Notes: generated by a model not told the origin, from the letters alone. Positions 25,123 through 34,433 are shown, counted from the first letter of the stretch. The stretch is 45,810 nt of DNA from an uncultured Flavobacteriaceae bacterium (GCA_913061125.1 CAJXUB010000010.1:1-45810), one strand, 5' to 3'. Translations and numbers: made by a program.

Positions 25123-26424
25123 ATGAAATTTTATATAAAATTCTTAACGCTTTTCACATTAATCTTGTCCGTGCACGCCCAACAAACGCCTGCGCCATCG
25201 CAACAACAGGCCATCGCTATAACTGGAGCCACAGCACACCTCGGAACCGGAGAGGTCATTGAAAACAGTTTAATCATTTTCAATAACGGCCTGTTGGAAT
25301 ATGTGGGACAACTGGATTCAACGCGAATAAATTCCGATATGGAAGTAATTGATGCCCAAAACCAACACGTTTACCCAGGTTTTATCATTCCAAATTCGAC
25401 TTTGGGACTTATTGAAATTGATGCCGTTCGGGCCTCTGATGACGATGCTGAAATTGGGACATGGAATCCACACATTCGAAGTTTAATTGCCTACAATACA
25501 GAATCTAAAGTAGTTGAAACCATGCGCCCTAATGGGGTTCTTTTGGCACAAATTACACCTCGTGGTGGACGAATTTCTGGAAAATCGTCAGTTGTTCAAC
25601 TGGACGCCTGGAATTGGGAAGATGCCACCATTAAAACCGACGAGGGAATTCATATGAATTGGCCCAGTAATTTTAGTTATGGTCGATGGTGGTTGGGTGA
25701 AAGTCCTGGACTAAAAGTCAATGATAAATACAACGATCAAGTATCTGAAGTTGAAACATATTTTTCCAATGCCAAAGCCCATTTAGCAACCAAATCAAAA
25801 GGAACACACCTCCCCTACGAAGCCATGACAGGTTTGTTTGACGGAACAACTAAATTATACATTCATGTAGACGATGAAAAAGGAATAGTAGATGCCGTAA
25901 CCGCTGCTCAAAACCACAACATCAGCGATATTGTTTTGGTGGGAGCTTACGAGGCCTACAAAGTTGCTTCTTTTTTGAAAACGAATAAAATCCCAGTCTT
26001 GTTACGGCGCGTCCACTCCCGACCAAATAAATCGGACGAAGACTATGATTTGCCTTTCAAATTGGCCAAAATGTTGGTCGATGCTGGAGTTGTAGTGGCC
26101 TTGGAGGCCAGCGGTGATATGGAGCGAATGAACTCCAGAAACTTACCATTTTATGCAGGAACCACAGTAGCATTTGGCCTCACAAAAGCCCAAGCTTTAA
26201 AACTCATTACGCTAAATCCCGCTAAAATTTTGGGAATTGACGACCAATACGGCAGTTTAGAATCTGGTAAAAGCGCCACTTTATTCATCAGCAGCGGCGA
26301 TGCTTTAGACATGCGAACCAACCAATTGACCCGTGCTTTCATTGATGGCCGTGATATCAGTTTGGAAAGCCATCAAACCAAGCTCTGGAAACGCTACTCC
26401 AACAAATATAAAACTCAGGAGTAA
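25123..26424 (+). CDS. Exported amidohydrolase-family protein lacking the HxH metal site
   Basis: The 433-residue protein has a signal peptide ending VHAQ. It resembles the first module of the preceding protein: a small beta-domain (AITGATAHLGTGEVIENSLIIF), a barrel, and the family end TLNPAKILGIDDQYGSLESGKSATLF. Where active members carry DxHxH it reads YPGFIIPNSTLG (~residues 83-94), so the first metal ligands are missing. Later ligand positions also look altered, with ALEASGDMERM where an Asp box is expected. It may be a non-catalytic partner of the protein encoded 10 bases upstream. The two genes are surely co-transcribed. Confidence 0.88.
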   Translation: MKFYIKFLTLFTLILSVHAQQTPAPSQQQAIAITGATAHLGTGEVIENSLIIFNNGLLEYVGQLDSTRINSDMEVIDAQNQHVYPGFIIPNSTLGLIEIDAVRASDDDAEIGTWNPHIRSLIAYNTESKVVETMRPNGVLLAQITPRGGRISGKSSVVQLDAWNWEDATIKTDEGIHMNWPSNFSYGRWWLGESPGLKVNDKYNDQVSEVETYFSNAKAHLATKSKGTHLPYEAMTGLFDGTTKLYIHVDDEKGIVDAVTAAQNHNISDIVLVGAYEAYKVASFLKTNKIPVLLRRVHSRPNKSDEDYDLPFKLAKMLVDAGVVVALEASGDMERMNSRNLPFYAGTTVAFGLTKAQALKLITLNPAKILGIDDQYGSLESGKSATLFISSGDALDMRTNQLTRAFIDGRDISLESHQTKLWKRYSNKYKTQE

Positions 26425-26433
26425 ATCAAGTTT

Positions 26434-27231
26434 ATGGTTAAAAAAATTTCGAGTATTCAAAACCCGCTAATCAAACGAATTTTGGCATTAAAAGATAAAG
26501 CCAAATTGAGACGCAAGGAAGGGGTTTTTGTTGTCGAGGGTCGGCGCGAGGTAAGTTTAGCCAAACAAGGAGGGTTTCAAATTCAAACCTTGTGTTTTGT
26601 CCCCGAAATGTTTGATCAAAATCAAGTCAAATCTTTCAGTCAAGAAGGTACAGAACTCGTTCAGATATCAAATTCAGTGTATGAAAAATTGGCCTATCGG
26701 GGCAGTACGGAAGGCGTTTTGGCCTTGGTCAATATTAAATCCACGACTTTAGAAAACTTAAAACTCAAATCAAATACCCCTTTGATTTTAGTTGCCGAAT
26801 CGCCCGAAAAACCGGGTAACATTGGCGCGCTACTTCGCACGGCAGACGCCGTCAAAGCCGATGCCGTTTTGATTGCAGACCCAACCACCGATTTATTCAA
26901 TCCCAACGTTGTACGCTCGAGTGTTGGCGGACTTTTTAGTACCCCCGTAGCTGTTGGAACTTCAAGAGAAATTATTCATTTTTTAGATCAACACAAAATT
27001 GGAATTTACAGTGCTATTTTGCAGGATTCCGTTCGCTACGACACGATAGATTTTTGCACCGCATCTGCCATTGTTGTTGGCCCAGAAAGCACTGGACTCT
27101 CAGCCATTTGGAGATCATCGGCGACGCAATGCATTCATATTCCTATGCTTGGCACTTTGGATTCCATGAACGTTTCGGTAGCTGCTGGAATTCTGTTGTT
27201 TGAAGCGCAACGGCAACGCTCTTTTAAGTAG
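26434..27231 (+). CDS. SpoU/TrmH-family RNA 2'-O-methyltransferase
   Basis: The 265-residue protein has an N-terminal RNA-binding substrate domain (KDKAKLRRKEGVFVVEGRREV) and a C-terminal trefoil-knot SPOUT domain. The three family motifs are present: NIGALLRTADAV (motif 1), IVVGPESTGLS (motif 2), and IPMLGTLDSMNVSVAAGILLFE (motif 3, with SMN in place of the more common SLN). Such enzymes methylate ribose 2'-OH in rRNA or tRNA with S-adenosylmethionine; the target base cannot be told here. It follows the amidohydrolase gene by 9 bases. Confidence 0.93.
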   Translation: MVKKISSIQNPLIKRILALKDKAKLRRKEGVFVVEGRREVSLAKQGGFQIQTLCFVPEMFDQNQVKSFSQEGTELVQISNSVYEKLAYRGSTEGVLALVNIKSTTLENLKLKSNTPLILVAESPEKPGNIGALLRTADAVKADAVLIADPTTDLFNPNVVRSSVGGLFSTPVAVGTSREIIHFLDQHKIGIYSAILQDSVRYDTIDFCTASAIVVGPESTGLSAIWRSSATQCIHIPMLGTLDSMNVSVAAGILLFEAQRQRSFK

Positions 27232-27302
27232 ATATTTTTAAATAAAAATTAACTTCTTCACAAAAAAAAGGCAGCACTATTGCCAATTACGAATGTTTGT
27301 TT

Positions 27303-27310
27303 TAGTTTTA
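27303..27310 (+). promoter_or_regulatory. Putative -7 element for rel (possible leaderless start)
   Basis: TAGTTTTA differs from TAnnTTTG only in the last base and ends 4 bases before the ATG at 27315, the same spacing seen before the DUF3810 gene and mnmA. The 83-base gap upstream is AT-rich, with a weak 4-bp hairpin that I do not call a terminator. Confidence 0.25.
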
Positions 27311-27314
27311 GGGT

Positions 27315-29531
27315 ATGACCGAAGCCGCATTAAAAAAAGAAAACGCAGCCATCGCTAGGGAGTATAAAGAACTGCTAAAAATCAGTTACAGAACCCTTTC
27401 TGCAGCAGATAAAAAACTCATTCGAAAGGCGTTTGACGTGGCTGTTGATGGCCATAAAAATCAGCGACGAAAATCGGGTGAGGCCTATATTTTTCATCCC
27501 ATTTCTGTGGCAAAAATCGTGGCTTCGGAAATTGGATTGGACGCCACCTCCATTGCTGCGGCTCTTTTGCACGATGTGGTCGAAGATTCTCCCGATTATT
27601 CCATCAATGACATTGAACAACTTTTTGGTGAAACTGTGGCAAGACTAGTCAATGGTTTGACCAAGATTTCTAGTTTAAAAAAAGATAAAGATATTTCTCT
27701 TCAGGCAGAGAACTTTAGAAAAATGTTGTTGACGCTCAATGATGATGTTCGTGTGATTATCATCAAAATTGCAGACCGACTTCACAACATGCAAACGATT
27801 CAATCCTTGCGAGAAGATAAACAAGTGAAAATTGCTTCCGAAACGCTCTATATTTATGCGCCTCTGGCGCATAAAATTGGGCTGTACAACATCAAATCTG
27901 AATTGGAAGATTTGGCCCTAAAATACACGGAACCCGAGGTGTATTTTAGTATCCTGAATAAATTGCAAGAGAGCAAGGAGGAGCAAGACGCTTATATTGA
28001 AGAGTTTAGCCGTATTTTGGATTCTGCTCTAAAAAAAGAAAAAATCAAATACGATATCAAAGGTCGTCCAAAATCTATTTTTTCTATTCGACGAAAAATG
28101 CAGCGCCAAGGGGTATCGTTTGAAGAGGTTTACGACAAATTTGCCGTTCGAATTATTTATAAATCGGGGTTAAAAAATGAAAAGTTTTTGGCTTGGAAAA
28201 TATATTCTATCGTTACGGATTATTTTCGACCGAATCCGACACGACTTCGCGATTGGATTTCGTCGCCAAAATCTACAGGATATGAAGCGCTCCACATCAC
28301 GGTAATGGGACCCAAAGGGCGCTGGGTTGAGGTTCAAATTCGGAGTGAACGAATGAATGAAATTGCGGAAAAAGGGTATGCCGCACATTACAAATATAAA
28401 GAAGGTGATACTGAAAACGACGACACCCTGGAAAATTGGATCGGAAAGCTTCAAGAGGTTATGGATAACCCTGCAGCCAGTGCTGTCGATTTTGTTGAGG
28501 AATTTAAACTCAACTTATATGCCAAAGAGATTTTTGTATTTACGCCCAACGGCGATTTAAAATCGCTGCCAAAAGAAGCCACGCCTTTGGATTTTGCGTT
28601 CAGTATTCATACCGAAATAGGGCTTAAAACTCGAGGTGCCAAAGTTAATGGAAAGTTGGTTCCTCTAAATCATAAATTGCAAAGTGGCGATCAAGTGAGT
28701 ATCATGACTTCCGACAATGCCAAACCGACCTCAAATTGGCTGGATTATGCCACTACTGCACGAGCCTTAAGTAAAATTCGATCTTCGCTTAAAGAAGAAA
28801 AAAAGGGTATTGCAGAGGATGGAAAAGAAATTTTACGACGAAAACTCAAACAACTTAAAATCACGCTCAACGAACGCTCGGTGAATGAGCTGGTCAATTA
28901 TTTTAATCTGAAAACGAGCTTGGATTTGTTTTACAGAGTTGGCATAGGAAGCATAGATAACAGCATGCTGAAAAAATACGCTGCCTCCCGGAGTAATGTT
29001 TTGGTAAGCTTTATTAAAAATAAAATCACACGAAAGAAAAATAGTACTTCAGAATCGATCAATAACGAGGAAATAACGTCCAAATACGATTCACTGGTTT
29101 TTGGTAAGGATGAGGACAAACTCAATTACAAAATTTCAGTTTGTTGTAATCCTATTCCGGGCGATAAAGTGTTTGGTTTTTTAAGCATTAAAGACGGTAT
29201 TAAGGTGCATAAAAAAGATTGTCCCAATGCACTTAGTTTGCAATCCAATTACGCTTATCGGATCATCTCTGCAAAATGGATTGATTCTTCTCAACAAGTT
29301 TTTAAAGCGGTACTCAAAATCACAGGAATTGATGAAAAGGGACTGGTAAATGATATTACAAAATTGATTTCAACAAGCATGAATGTAAATATCAAAAGCA
29401 TCAAATTTGATTCAAATAGTGGAACCTTTAACGGCGAGGTGGCTGTGGAAGTAAACAACAACAGTTCGGTTTCAAAACTGATGGAACGGTTAAAAAAAAT
29501 AAATGGTATAGAAAAAGTATCACGAGTGTAA
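27315..29531 (+). CDS. Bifunctional (p)ppGpp synthetase/hydrolase (Rel/SpoT)
   Basis: The 738-residue enzyme makes and destroys the stringent-response alarmone. Domains in order are: the HD hydrolase (residues ~30-190) with YIFHPISVAKIV and LLHDVVEDSP; the nucleotidyltransferase (~240-360) with IKGRPKSIFSIRRKM, YDKFAVRII and STGYEALHITV; the TGS domain (~390-460) with FVFTPNGDLKSLPKEATPLDFAF; a zinc-finger-like/helical region with SVCCNPIPGD; and the C-terminal ACT domain (~660-735). The intact HD motif supports hydrolase activity, so this should be the main bifunctional enzyme. It is followed by a Fur-family gene and purA; the alarmone's known effect on purine synthesis makes that neighbourhood suggestive. 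Confidence 0.97.
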   Translation: MTEAALKKENAAIAREYKELLKISYRTLSAADKKLIRKAFDVAVDGHKNQRRKSGEAYIFHPISVAKIVASEIGLDATSIAAALLHDVVEDSPDYSINDIEQLFGETVARLVNGLTKISSLKKDKDISLQAENFRKMLLTLNDDVRVIIIKIADRLHNMQTIQSLREDKQVKIASETLYIYAPLAHKIGLYNIKSELEDLALKYTEPEVYFSILNKLQESKEEQDAYIEEFSRILDSALKKEKIKYDIKGRPKSIFSIRRKMQRQGVSFEEVYDKFAVRIIYKSGLKNEKFLAWKIYSIVTDYFRPNPTRLRDWISSPKSTGYEALHITVMGPKGRWVEVQIRSERMNEIAEKGYAAHYKYKEGDTENDDTLENWIGKLQEVMDNPAASAVDFVEEFKLNLYAKEIFVFTPNGDLKSLPKEATPLDFAFSIHTEIGLKTRGAKVNGKLVPLNHKLQSGDQVSIMTSDNAKPTSNWLDYATTARALSKIRSSLKEEKKGIAEDGKEILRRKLKQLKITLNERSVNELVNYFNLKTSLDLFYRVGIGSIDNSMLKKYAASRSNVLVSFIKNKITRKKNSTSESINNEEITSKYDSLVFGKDEDKLNYKISVCCNPIPGDKVFGFLSIKDGIKVHKKDCPNALSLQSNYAYRIISAKWIDSSQQVFKAVLKITGIDEKGLVNDITKLISTSMNVNIKSIKFDSNSGTFNGEVAVEVNNNSSVSKLMERLKKINGIEKVSRV

Positions 29532-29539
29532 AAATTGCT

Positions 29540-29547
29540 TAAATTTG
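29540..29547 (+). promoter_or_regulatory. Putative -7 element for the fur-like gene
   Basis: TAAATTTG is an exact TAnnTTTG match, 11 bases before the ATG at 29559. Its position supports that ATG over the in-frame TTG at 29535, which lies upstream of the predicted transcript start. Read-through from rel is also likely. Confidence 0.33.
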
Positions 29548-29558
29548 GCTTTTCAGTT

Positions 29559-30014
29559 ATGGGTGTTAAAGCAAAAAATAAAAATCAAGACATCGTAAAA
29601 AATGTTTTTACAAAATATCTTGAGGACAACGGTCAACGCAAGACCCCTGAACGGTTTGCTATTCTTCAAGAAATCTATAACAATGACGATCATTTTGATA
29701 TTGAATCTTTATACATCAAAATGAAAAACAAAAAATACCGTGTTTCTCGTGCCACCCTATACAACACCATCGAGCTGCTGCTGGAATGTGGTCTTGTTCG
29801 GAAACATCAATTTGGGTTAAATCAAGCCCAATATGAAAAATCTTATTTTGACAAACAACACGATCATGTAATTTTGACGGACACCGGAGAAGTCATGGAA
29901 TTTTGTGATCCAAGAATTCAATCCATAAAAAAAACCATAGAAGAAATTTTTGATATTGACATTCAAAACCACTCGCTTTACTTCTACGGAACAAAAAAAA
30001 ACAATTCAAACTAA
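29559..30014 (+). CDS. Fur-family transcriptional regulator without the CxxC zinc motif
   Basis: The 151-residue protein has the Fur winged-helix domain: [57 protein letters not shown]. The hinge then leads to a dimerisation domain with [21 protein letters not shown]. Where typical Fur proteins have HLIC..CG, this one has VILTDTG, so the structural-zinc cysteines are absent while the regulatory HDH ligands remain. Metal specificity (Fe, Zn or Mn) cannot be told. Start chosen at ATG 29559. purA begins 10 bases downstream and is probably co-transcribed. Confidence 0.9.
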   Translation: MGVKAKNKNQDIVKNVFTKYLEDNGQRKTPERFAILQEIYNNDDHFDIESLYIKMKNKKYRVSRATLYNTIELLLECGLVRKHQFGLNQAQYEKSYFDKQHDHVILTDTGEVMEFCDPRIQSIKKTIEEIFDIDIQNHSLYFYGTKKNNSN

Positions 30015-30024
30015 CCAAATTTAA

Positions 30025-31296
30025 ATGGCTGTAGATTTACTACTGGGACTCCAATGGGGCGATGAAGGAAAAGGAAAAATTGTTGATGTATTAACTTCAA
30101 ATTACGATATCATAGCACGATTTCAGGGCGGGCCAAATGCAGGTCACACCCTTGTTTTTAACGGGATGAAACACGTGCTACACACCATCCCGTCAGGTAT
30201 TTTTCATGAAAAAAGCACCAATTTGGTTGGAAATGGAGTTGTGATTGACCCCGTTATTTTTAAAAAAGAATTGGACAAACTTGATACTCAAAACATTGAT
30301 TACAAATTGTCCTTGATTATTTCTCGAAAAGCCCATTTAATCTTACCCACCCACCGTTTGTTGGATGCTGCCTCCGAGGCGGCCAAGGGCAAAGCCAAAA
30401 TTGGTTCAACCCTCAAAGGAATAGGCCCCACGTACATGGACAAAACCGGTCGAAATGGAATTCGGGTTGGCGATTTAGAATTGGACAACTGGACTGAAAA
30501 ATACCGTGCGTTGGCCAACAAACACCAAGCCATGATTGACTTTTATGACGTTGATTTACAGTACAATTTAAACGAGCTTGAAGACGAATTTTTTGCAGCT
30601 GTTGAAACACTAAAATCTCTCGCCTTTATCGATTCGGAGGCCTATTTGCATAACGCTCAATCGGAAGGAAAATCCATTCTCGCAGAAGGCGCTCAAGGAT
30701 CGTTGTTGGATATCGATTTTGGAACCTACCCCTTTGTAACCTCTTCCAACACAACTGCTGCCGGAGCTTGTACCGGATTGGGAGTTTCACCAGGATCCAT
30801 TAAGGAAGTTTTTGGAATTTTTAAGGCCTACACCACCCGAGTTGGTTCAGGACCCTTCCCTACCGAACTGTTCGATGAAGATGGCGAAACCATGGCACGT
30901 GTTGGCCACGAGTTTGGAGCCACTACCGGCCGACCTCGCCGTTGTGGCTGGTTGGATTTAGTCGCTCTGCGCTATGCCTGTCAAATCAATGGTGTAACTC
31001 AATTGATGATGATGAAAGCCGATGTGCTATCAGGTTTTAAAACCCTAAAAGTTTGCACCTCCTATCGTTATAAAGGGCAGGAAATCAATCACTTACCTTA
31101 TAATATCGAACCAGAAAATGTAACGCCAATTTATACTGAATTTCACGGTTGGTCCGAAGATTTAACCCAAATGGATCATGCTTCAACATTACCAGAGGCA
31201 TTGATGACTTACATTGATTTTTTGGAATCAGAATTAGACATTCCGATAAAAATCGTTTCGGTCGGGCCAGATAGAAAACAAACTATTTTCCGCTAG
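30025..31296 (+). CDS. purA: Adenylosuccinate synthetase PurA
   Basis: PurA joins IMP and aspartate using GTP, the first committed step to AMP. The 423-residue protein opens with the P-loop LLGLQWGDEGKGKIVD. It continues with the catalytic GGPNAGHT, the IMP-binding STLKGIGPTYMDKTGR, QGSLLDIDFGTYPFVTSSNTT, TRVGSGPFPTE, RPRRCGWLDL and the late SVGPDR. All key motifs are intact and the length is normal. It is the last gene of the rel-fur-purA run, with 98 bases before the next plausible start codon. Confidence 0.98.
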   Translation: MAVDLLLGLQWGDEGKGKIVDVLTSNYDIIARFQGGPNAGHTLVFNGMKHVLHTIPSGIFHEKSTNLVGNGVVIDPVIFKKELDKLDTQNIDYKLSLIISRKAHLILPTHRLLDAASEAAKGKAKIGSTLKGIGPTYMDKTGRNGIRVGDLELDNWTEKYRALANKHQAMIDFYDVDLQYNLNELEDEFFAAVETLKSLAFIDSEAYLHNAQSEGKSILAEGAQGSLLDIDFGTYPFVTSSNTTAAGACTGLGVSPGSIKEVFGIFKAYTTRVGSGPFPTELFDEDGETMARVGHEFGATTGRPRRCGWLDLVALRYACQINGVTQLMMMKADVLSGFKTLKVCTSYRYKGQEINHLPYNIEPENVTPIYTEFHGWSEDLTQMDHASTLPEALMTYIDFLESELDIPIKIVSVGPDRKQTIFR

Positions 31297-31341
31297 AACA
31301 TTTTTCAAATTCAGTGTTTTCAATGGATTTGTGGGGTACGA

Positions 31342-31373
31342 TTGCCTTTGAAATTGAATAATCCTTATTTTTG
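31342..31373 (+). promoter_or_regulatory. Putative promoter of the OstA-like gene
   Basis: TTG at 31342-31344 lies 21 bases ahead of TATTTTTG (31366-31373), an exact TAnnTTTG match. A GTTGAA-A-TTCAAC inverted repeat (31373-31385) overlaps the predicted transcript start near 31379. The position argues that the in-frame TTG codons at 31371 and 31374 are too far upstream to be start codons. Confidence 0.38.
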
Positions 31374-31394
31374 TTGAAATTCAACCCAAACGAT

Positions 31395-33197
31395 TTGCGT
31401 GATTCTGTTTTAAAAATAGTTATTTTTTTGTGGCTTCCTCTGGCTTGTTGGGCGCAAGAACGTCAACAAATTGAAATTGAATATGCCCCTTACATGGATT
31501 TGGAGGAAAATCTTCCAGACGCCACCATTCTTACAAGAGATAATTCGGATCAAGTTCACATCAAGCATAAAGGCATCGATATGTGGTGCAACAAGGCGAT
31601 TTATTATGGTAAAGACGATTTTATTGAGGCCTATGGACAAGTGCGTATCAAACAAGGAGACAGCATCGATCTGACTTCAAAATATGTCGAATACAGCGGA
31701 AAAACCCAACTGGCTTATGCCAGTGGTGATGTGGTTTTAATTGATCCCAGTTCCAAACTTTATACAGATATTCTGTATTTTGACCGAGTAAAACAACAGG
31801 CTTTTTACAACAGCAGCGGCAAGGTTGTGCGAGATACCTCGGGAGTGGTCACGAGTTCGGTTGGACGCTATTATGTTAAGTCGAAAAAATATCAATTCAT
31901 AGATCAAGTTAAACTTGTCAATCCAGAGTATGTAATTGACACAGACCGCTTGGATTTTTATACCGAATCGGGATACGCTTTTCTATATGGGCCAACGACC
32001 ATTACCAGCGAAACCAGTGTTATTTATTGCGAGCGTGGTTTTTACAACACCAATAACGATACGGGGTATTTTGTAAAAAAATCCAAAATTGACTATGATG
32101 AGAGGACCATTAAAGGTGACAGCATGTATTTTGACCGCAATAGAGATTTTGCTTCTGCGACCAATAATATTACCGTCATTGATACGCTCAACAGCAGCGT
32201 TGTCAAAGGGCATTACGCAGAGATTTACCGAGCAAGGGACTCTGTTTTTATCACAAAAAGAGCACTTGCCATCACCCAACAGGAAAACGATTCCATATTC
32301 ATTCACAGCGATACCCTTATGATTACTGGGCCACCAGAAAATCGTATTGTTAGAGGATACTATGGTGCTAAAATGTACAAATCCGATTTGAGCGGTAAAG
32401 CAGATTCCATCCACATGAATCAAAAAACCGGGCTGACTCAACTTATCAATTTTTACGACACAAACTCTGAAGATTCTTTTACCAAACGTCGGTTTCCAAT
32501 TCTTTGGCATCACGAAAATCAAATTACTGGAGATTCCATCCACTTAATTTCCAACAACAAAACTGAAACTCTTGACTCGCTTAAAGTGTTTGAAAATGCA
32601 TTTGTCATTAGCAAAGACACTCTTGGGACTGGGTACAATCAGATTTCTGGAAAACGCCTAAATGGATTATTTGTCAATAACGAATTAAATACAATCGATA
32701 TCATCAAAAATGCTGAAACCATTTATTATTTAAGAAACAGCGACAACGAGCTGGTTGGTATCGATAAATCCAAATCGGGGTCCATACGAATTTGGTTGTC
32801 TGAAAATTCCATTGACGAATTGCGAAAACTCAATCAAATTGGTGGTAAAACCTATCCCGAATCAGAATTTCCAGAAAATGAACTTTTATTGCGCGGTTTC
32901 AATTGGCGCGAAGATGAACGCCCCTTAAGTGTACCCGATTTATTTTCGGACGAACCCGACTTGATTTTGCCCAAAATCAAAGGGTTAGAGGACAATGACT
33001 CGCAAGCTGATTTTTTTGATGAAGAATTACGAAATCGTATCGAAAATGCAGGACAATCCTCCCCCGAAGACCGCAAAAAGCCATCCCCAAAAACTCAAAA
33101 TAAAGCCGCCAGAAAGATACCCAAAAAAGACACCAAACCTTTAAAGGAGTTGCCTTTGGATGCCGATAAACCGTTTAAAACCAACAAAAAACTTTGA
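31395..33197 (+). CDS. OstA/LptA-like exported protein
   Basis: About 600 residues. There is no ATG near the 5' end. I choose the TTG at 31395 because it follows the promoter and gives a clean signal peptide (LRDSVLKIVIFLWLPLACWAQ); 31371 or 31374 are alternatives. The mature protein shows repeated LptA/OstA beta-jellyroll-type units, e.g. DDFIEAYGQVRIKQGDSIDLTSKYVEYSGKT and KGDSMYFDRNRDFASATNN. LptA-like proteins carry lipopolysaccharide across the periplasm, and Bacteroidota have these longer multi-repeat versions. The C-terminal ~90 residues are charged and low-complexity. The last base pairs overlap the start of the aminotransferase gene (TTGA). Confidence 0.85.
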   Translation: MRDSVLKIVIFLWLPLACWAQERQQIEIEYAPYMDLEENLPDATILTRDNSDQVHIKHKGIDMWCNKAIYYGKDDFIEAYGQVRIKQGDSIDLTSKYVEYSGKTQLAYASGDVVLIDPSSKLYTDILYFDRVKQQAFYNSSGKVVRDTSGVVTSSVGRYYVKSKKYQFIDQVKLVNPEYVIDTDRLDFYTESGYAFLYGPTTITSETSVIYCERGFYNTNNDTGYFVKKSKIDYDERTIKGDSMYFDRNRDFASATNNITVIDTLNSSVVKGHYAEIYRARDSVFITKRALAITQQENDSIFIHSDTLMITGPPENRIVRGYYGAKMYKSDLSGKADSIHMNQKTGLTQLINFYDTNSEDSFTKRRFPILWHHENQITGDSIHLISNNKTETLDSLKVFENAFVISKDTLGTGYNQISGKRLNGLFVNNELNTIDIIKNAETIYYLRNSDNELVGIDKSKSGSIRIWLSENSIDELRKLNQIGGKTYPESEFPENELLLRGFNWREDERPLSVPDLFSDEPDLILPKIKGLEDNDSQADFFDEELRNRIENAGQSSPEDRKKPSPKTQNKAARKIPKKDTKPLKELPLDADKPFKTNKKL

Positions 33198-34384
33198 GTC
33201 GATCAGACTTTTTTAAATATCAGGCACAAACCACACCGCATCCCCTAGCGATGGAAATATCCCACGCTGAGGGTTGTTATATTTTTGACGCCAATCAAAA
33301 AGCATATTTAGATTTTGTAGCTGGAGTGTCTGCGTGTAGTTTAGGTCACCGACACCCCAAAGTTGTAGCGGCCATCAAAGCACAACTGGATCGGTATTTG
33401 CACGTTATGGTGTATGGAGAATACATTCAGGAGTCTGCATTGAATTTGACCAAATTAATGGCCCAATACTTACCAGAAAACATCGAAAAAACGTATTTAA
33501 CCAACTCGGGTACAGAGGCCATAGATGGTGCCCTGAAATTGGCCAGGCGATACACCGGTCGTTCAGAAATATTGGCCGCTCACAAGGCCTATCACGGGAA
33601 TACATACGGCGCGCTTAGTGTGATGGGATATGAAGACCGAAAAGCCCCATTCAGACCACTACTCCCAGATGTTCGATTTATAAGGTTTAATTCAATTGAA
33701 GACCTTTCTCTCATTACAACTAAAACGGCAGGCGTTATTCTTGAAACCATCCAGGGGGGAGCTGGATTTATTGAACCTCAAAAGGATTATTTAAAACGTG
33801 TACAGGAGCGTTGTAACGCTGTTGGTGCGATTCTTATTTTGGATGAAATTCAGCCAGGATTTGGACGAACTGGAACACTATTTGGGTTTGAAAACTATAA
33901 TTGCACCCCAGATGTGGTCGTTACGGGAAAAGGACTAGGCGGTGGTATGCCCATCGGTGCTTTTTCGGCTTCAAAAGAACTGATGGACAGTCTATCGGAT
34001 CACCCAAAACTGGGGCATATTACCACGTTTGGCGGGCATCCCGTGATTGCTGCCGCGGCTTTGGCTACGTTGCAAGAAATCACTCAAACCAGTCTAATTC
34101 AAGACGCACTGAAAAAAGAAGCGTATATCAGAACAAAATTAACCCATCCGCTCATTACAGAAATTCGTGGCAAAGGGCTGATGCTTTGTGCCATGACTCC
34201 CAATGCGGATACCACCAACAAAGTAGTTATGGAAGCTCAAAATCAAGGACTTATATTATTTTGGCTCCTCTATGAACCGAAAGCCATCCGCATCACTCCA
34301 CCCCTAACCGTTTCAATGGAAGAACTGGAAAAAGGTTGCACCATTATCTTGGATATTTTGGATGACATCCAACGACGATGTTAA
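33194..34384 (+). CDS. Class III pyridoxal-phosphate aminotransferase (acetylornithine/aspartate aminotransferase family)
   Basis: The 396-residue protein starts at a TTG that shares bases with the preceding stop codon (TTGA). This start keeps the typical N-terminus DFFKYQAQTTPHPLAMEISHAEG; the first ATG would remove it. Class III motifs are TNSGTEAIDGALKLARRYTGR, YHGNTYGALS, LILDEIQPGFGRTG and the PLP lysine in VVTGKGLGGGMPIGAF. Related enzymes act on acetylornithine, succinyl-ornithine, 4-aminobutyrate or similar omega-amino compounds. No arginine-biosynthesis neighbour is present, so the substrate is open. Confidence 0.9.
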   Translation: MSRSDFFKYQAQTTPHPLAMEISHAEGCYIFDANQKAYLDFVAGVSACSLGHRHPKVVAAIKAQLDRYLHVMVYGEYIQESALNLTKLMAQYLPENIEKTYLTNSGTEAIDGALKLARRYTGRSEILAAHKAYHGNTYGALSVMGYEDRKAPFRPLLPDVRFIRFNSIEDLSLITTKTAGVILETIQGGAGFIEPQKDYLKRVQERCNAVGAILILDEIQPGFGRTGTLFGFENYNCTPDVVVTGKGLGGGMPIGAFSASKELMDSLSDHPKLGHITTFGGHPVIAAAALATLQEITQTSLIQDALKKEAYIRTKLTHPLITEIRGKGLMLCAMTPNADTTNKVVMEAQNQGLILFWLLYEPKAIRITPPLTVSMEELEKGCTIILDILDDIQRRC

Positions 34385-34433
34385 TTACTTTGTTGAAAAC
34401 ATTCATTTTAGCCGTTCCAAGGGGCGATGAATA

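Noticed and set aside
27268-27287. Possible terminator before rel (GGCA...TGCC)
   Set aside because: The stem is only 4 bp and no T run follows on the plus strand.
29535-29558. Longer Fur-like protein from the TTG at 29535
   Set aside because: The TTG overlaps the region of the -7 element TAAATTTG, and the added residues are not part of the Fur fold.
30167-30182. Second CACGTG site in purA as parS
   Set aside because: Only the core and a few flanking bases match, it is far from parB, and the bases encode conserved PurA residues.
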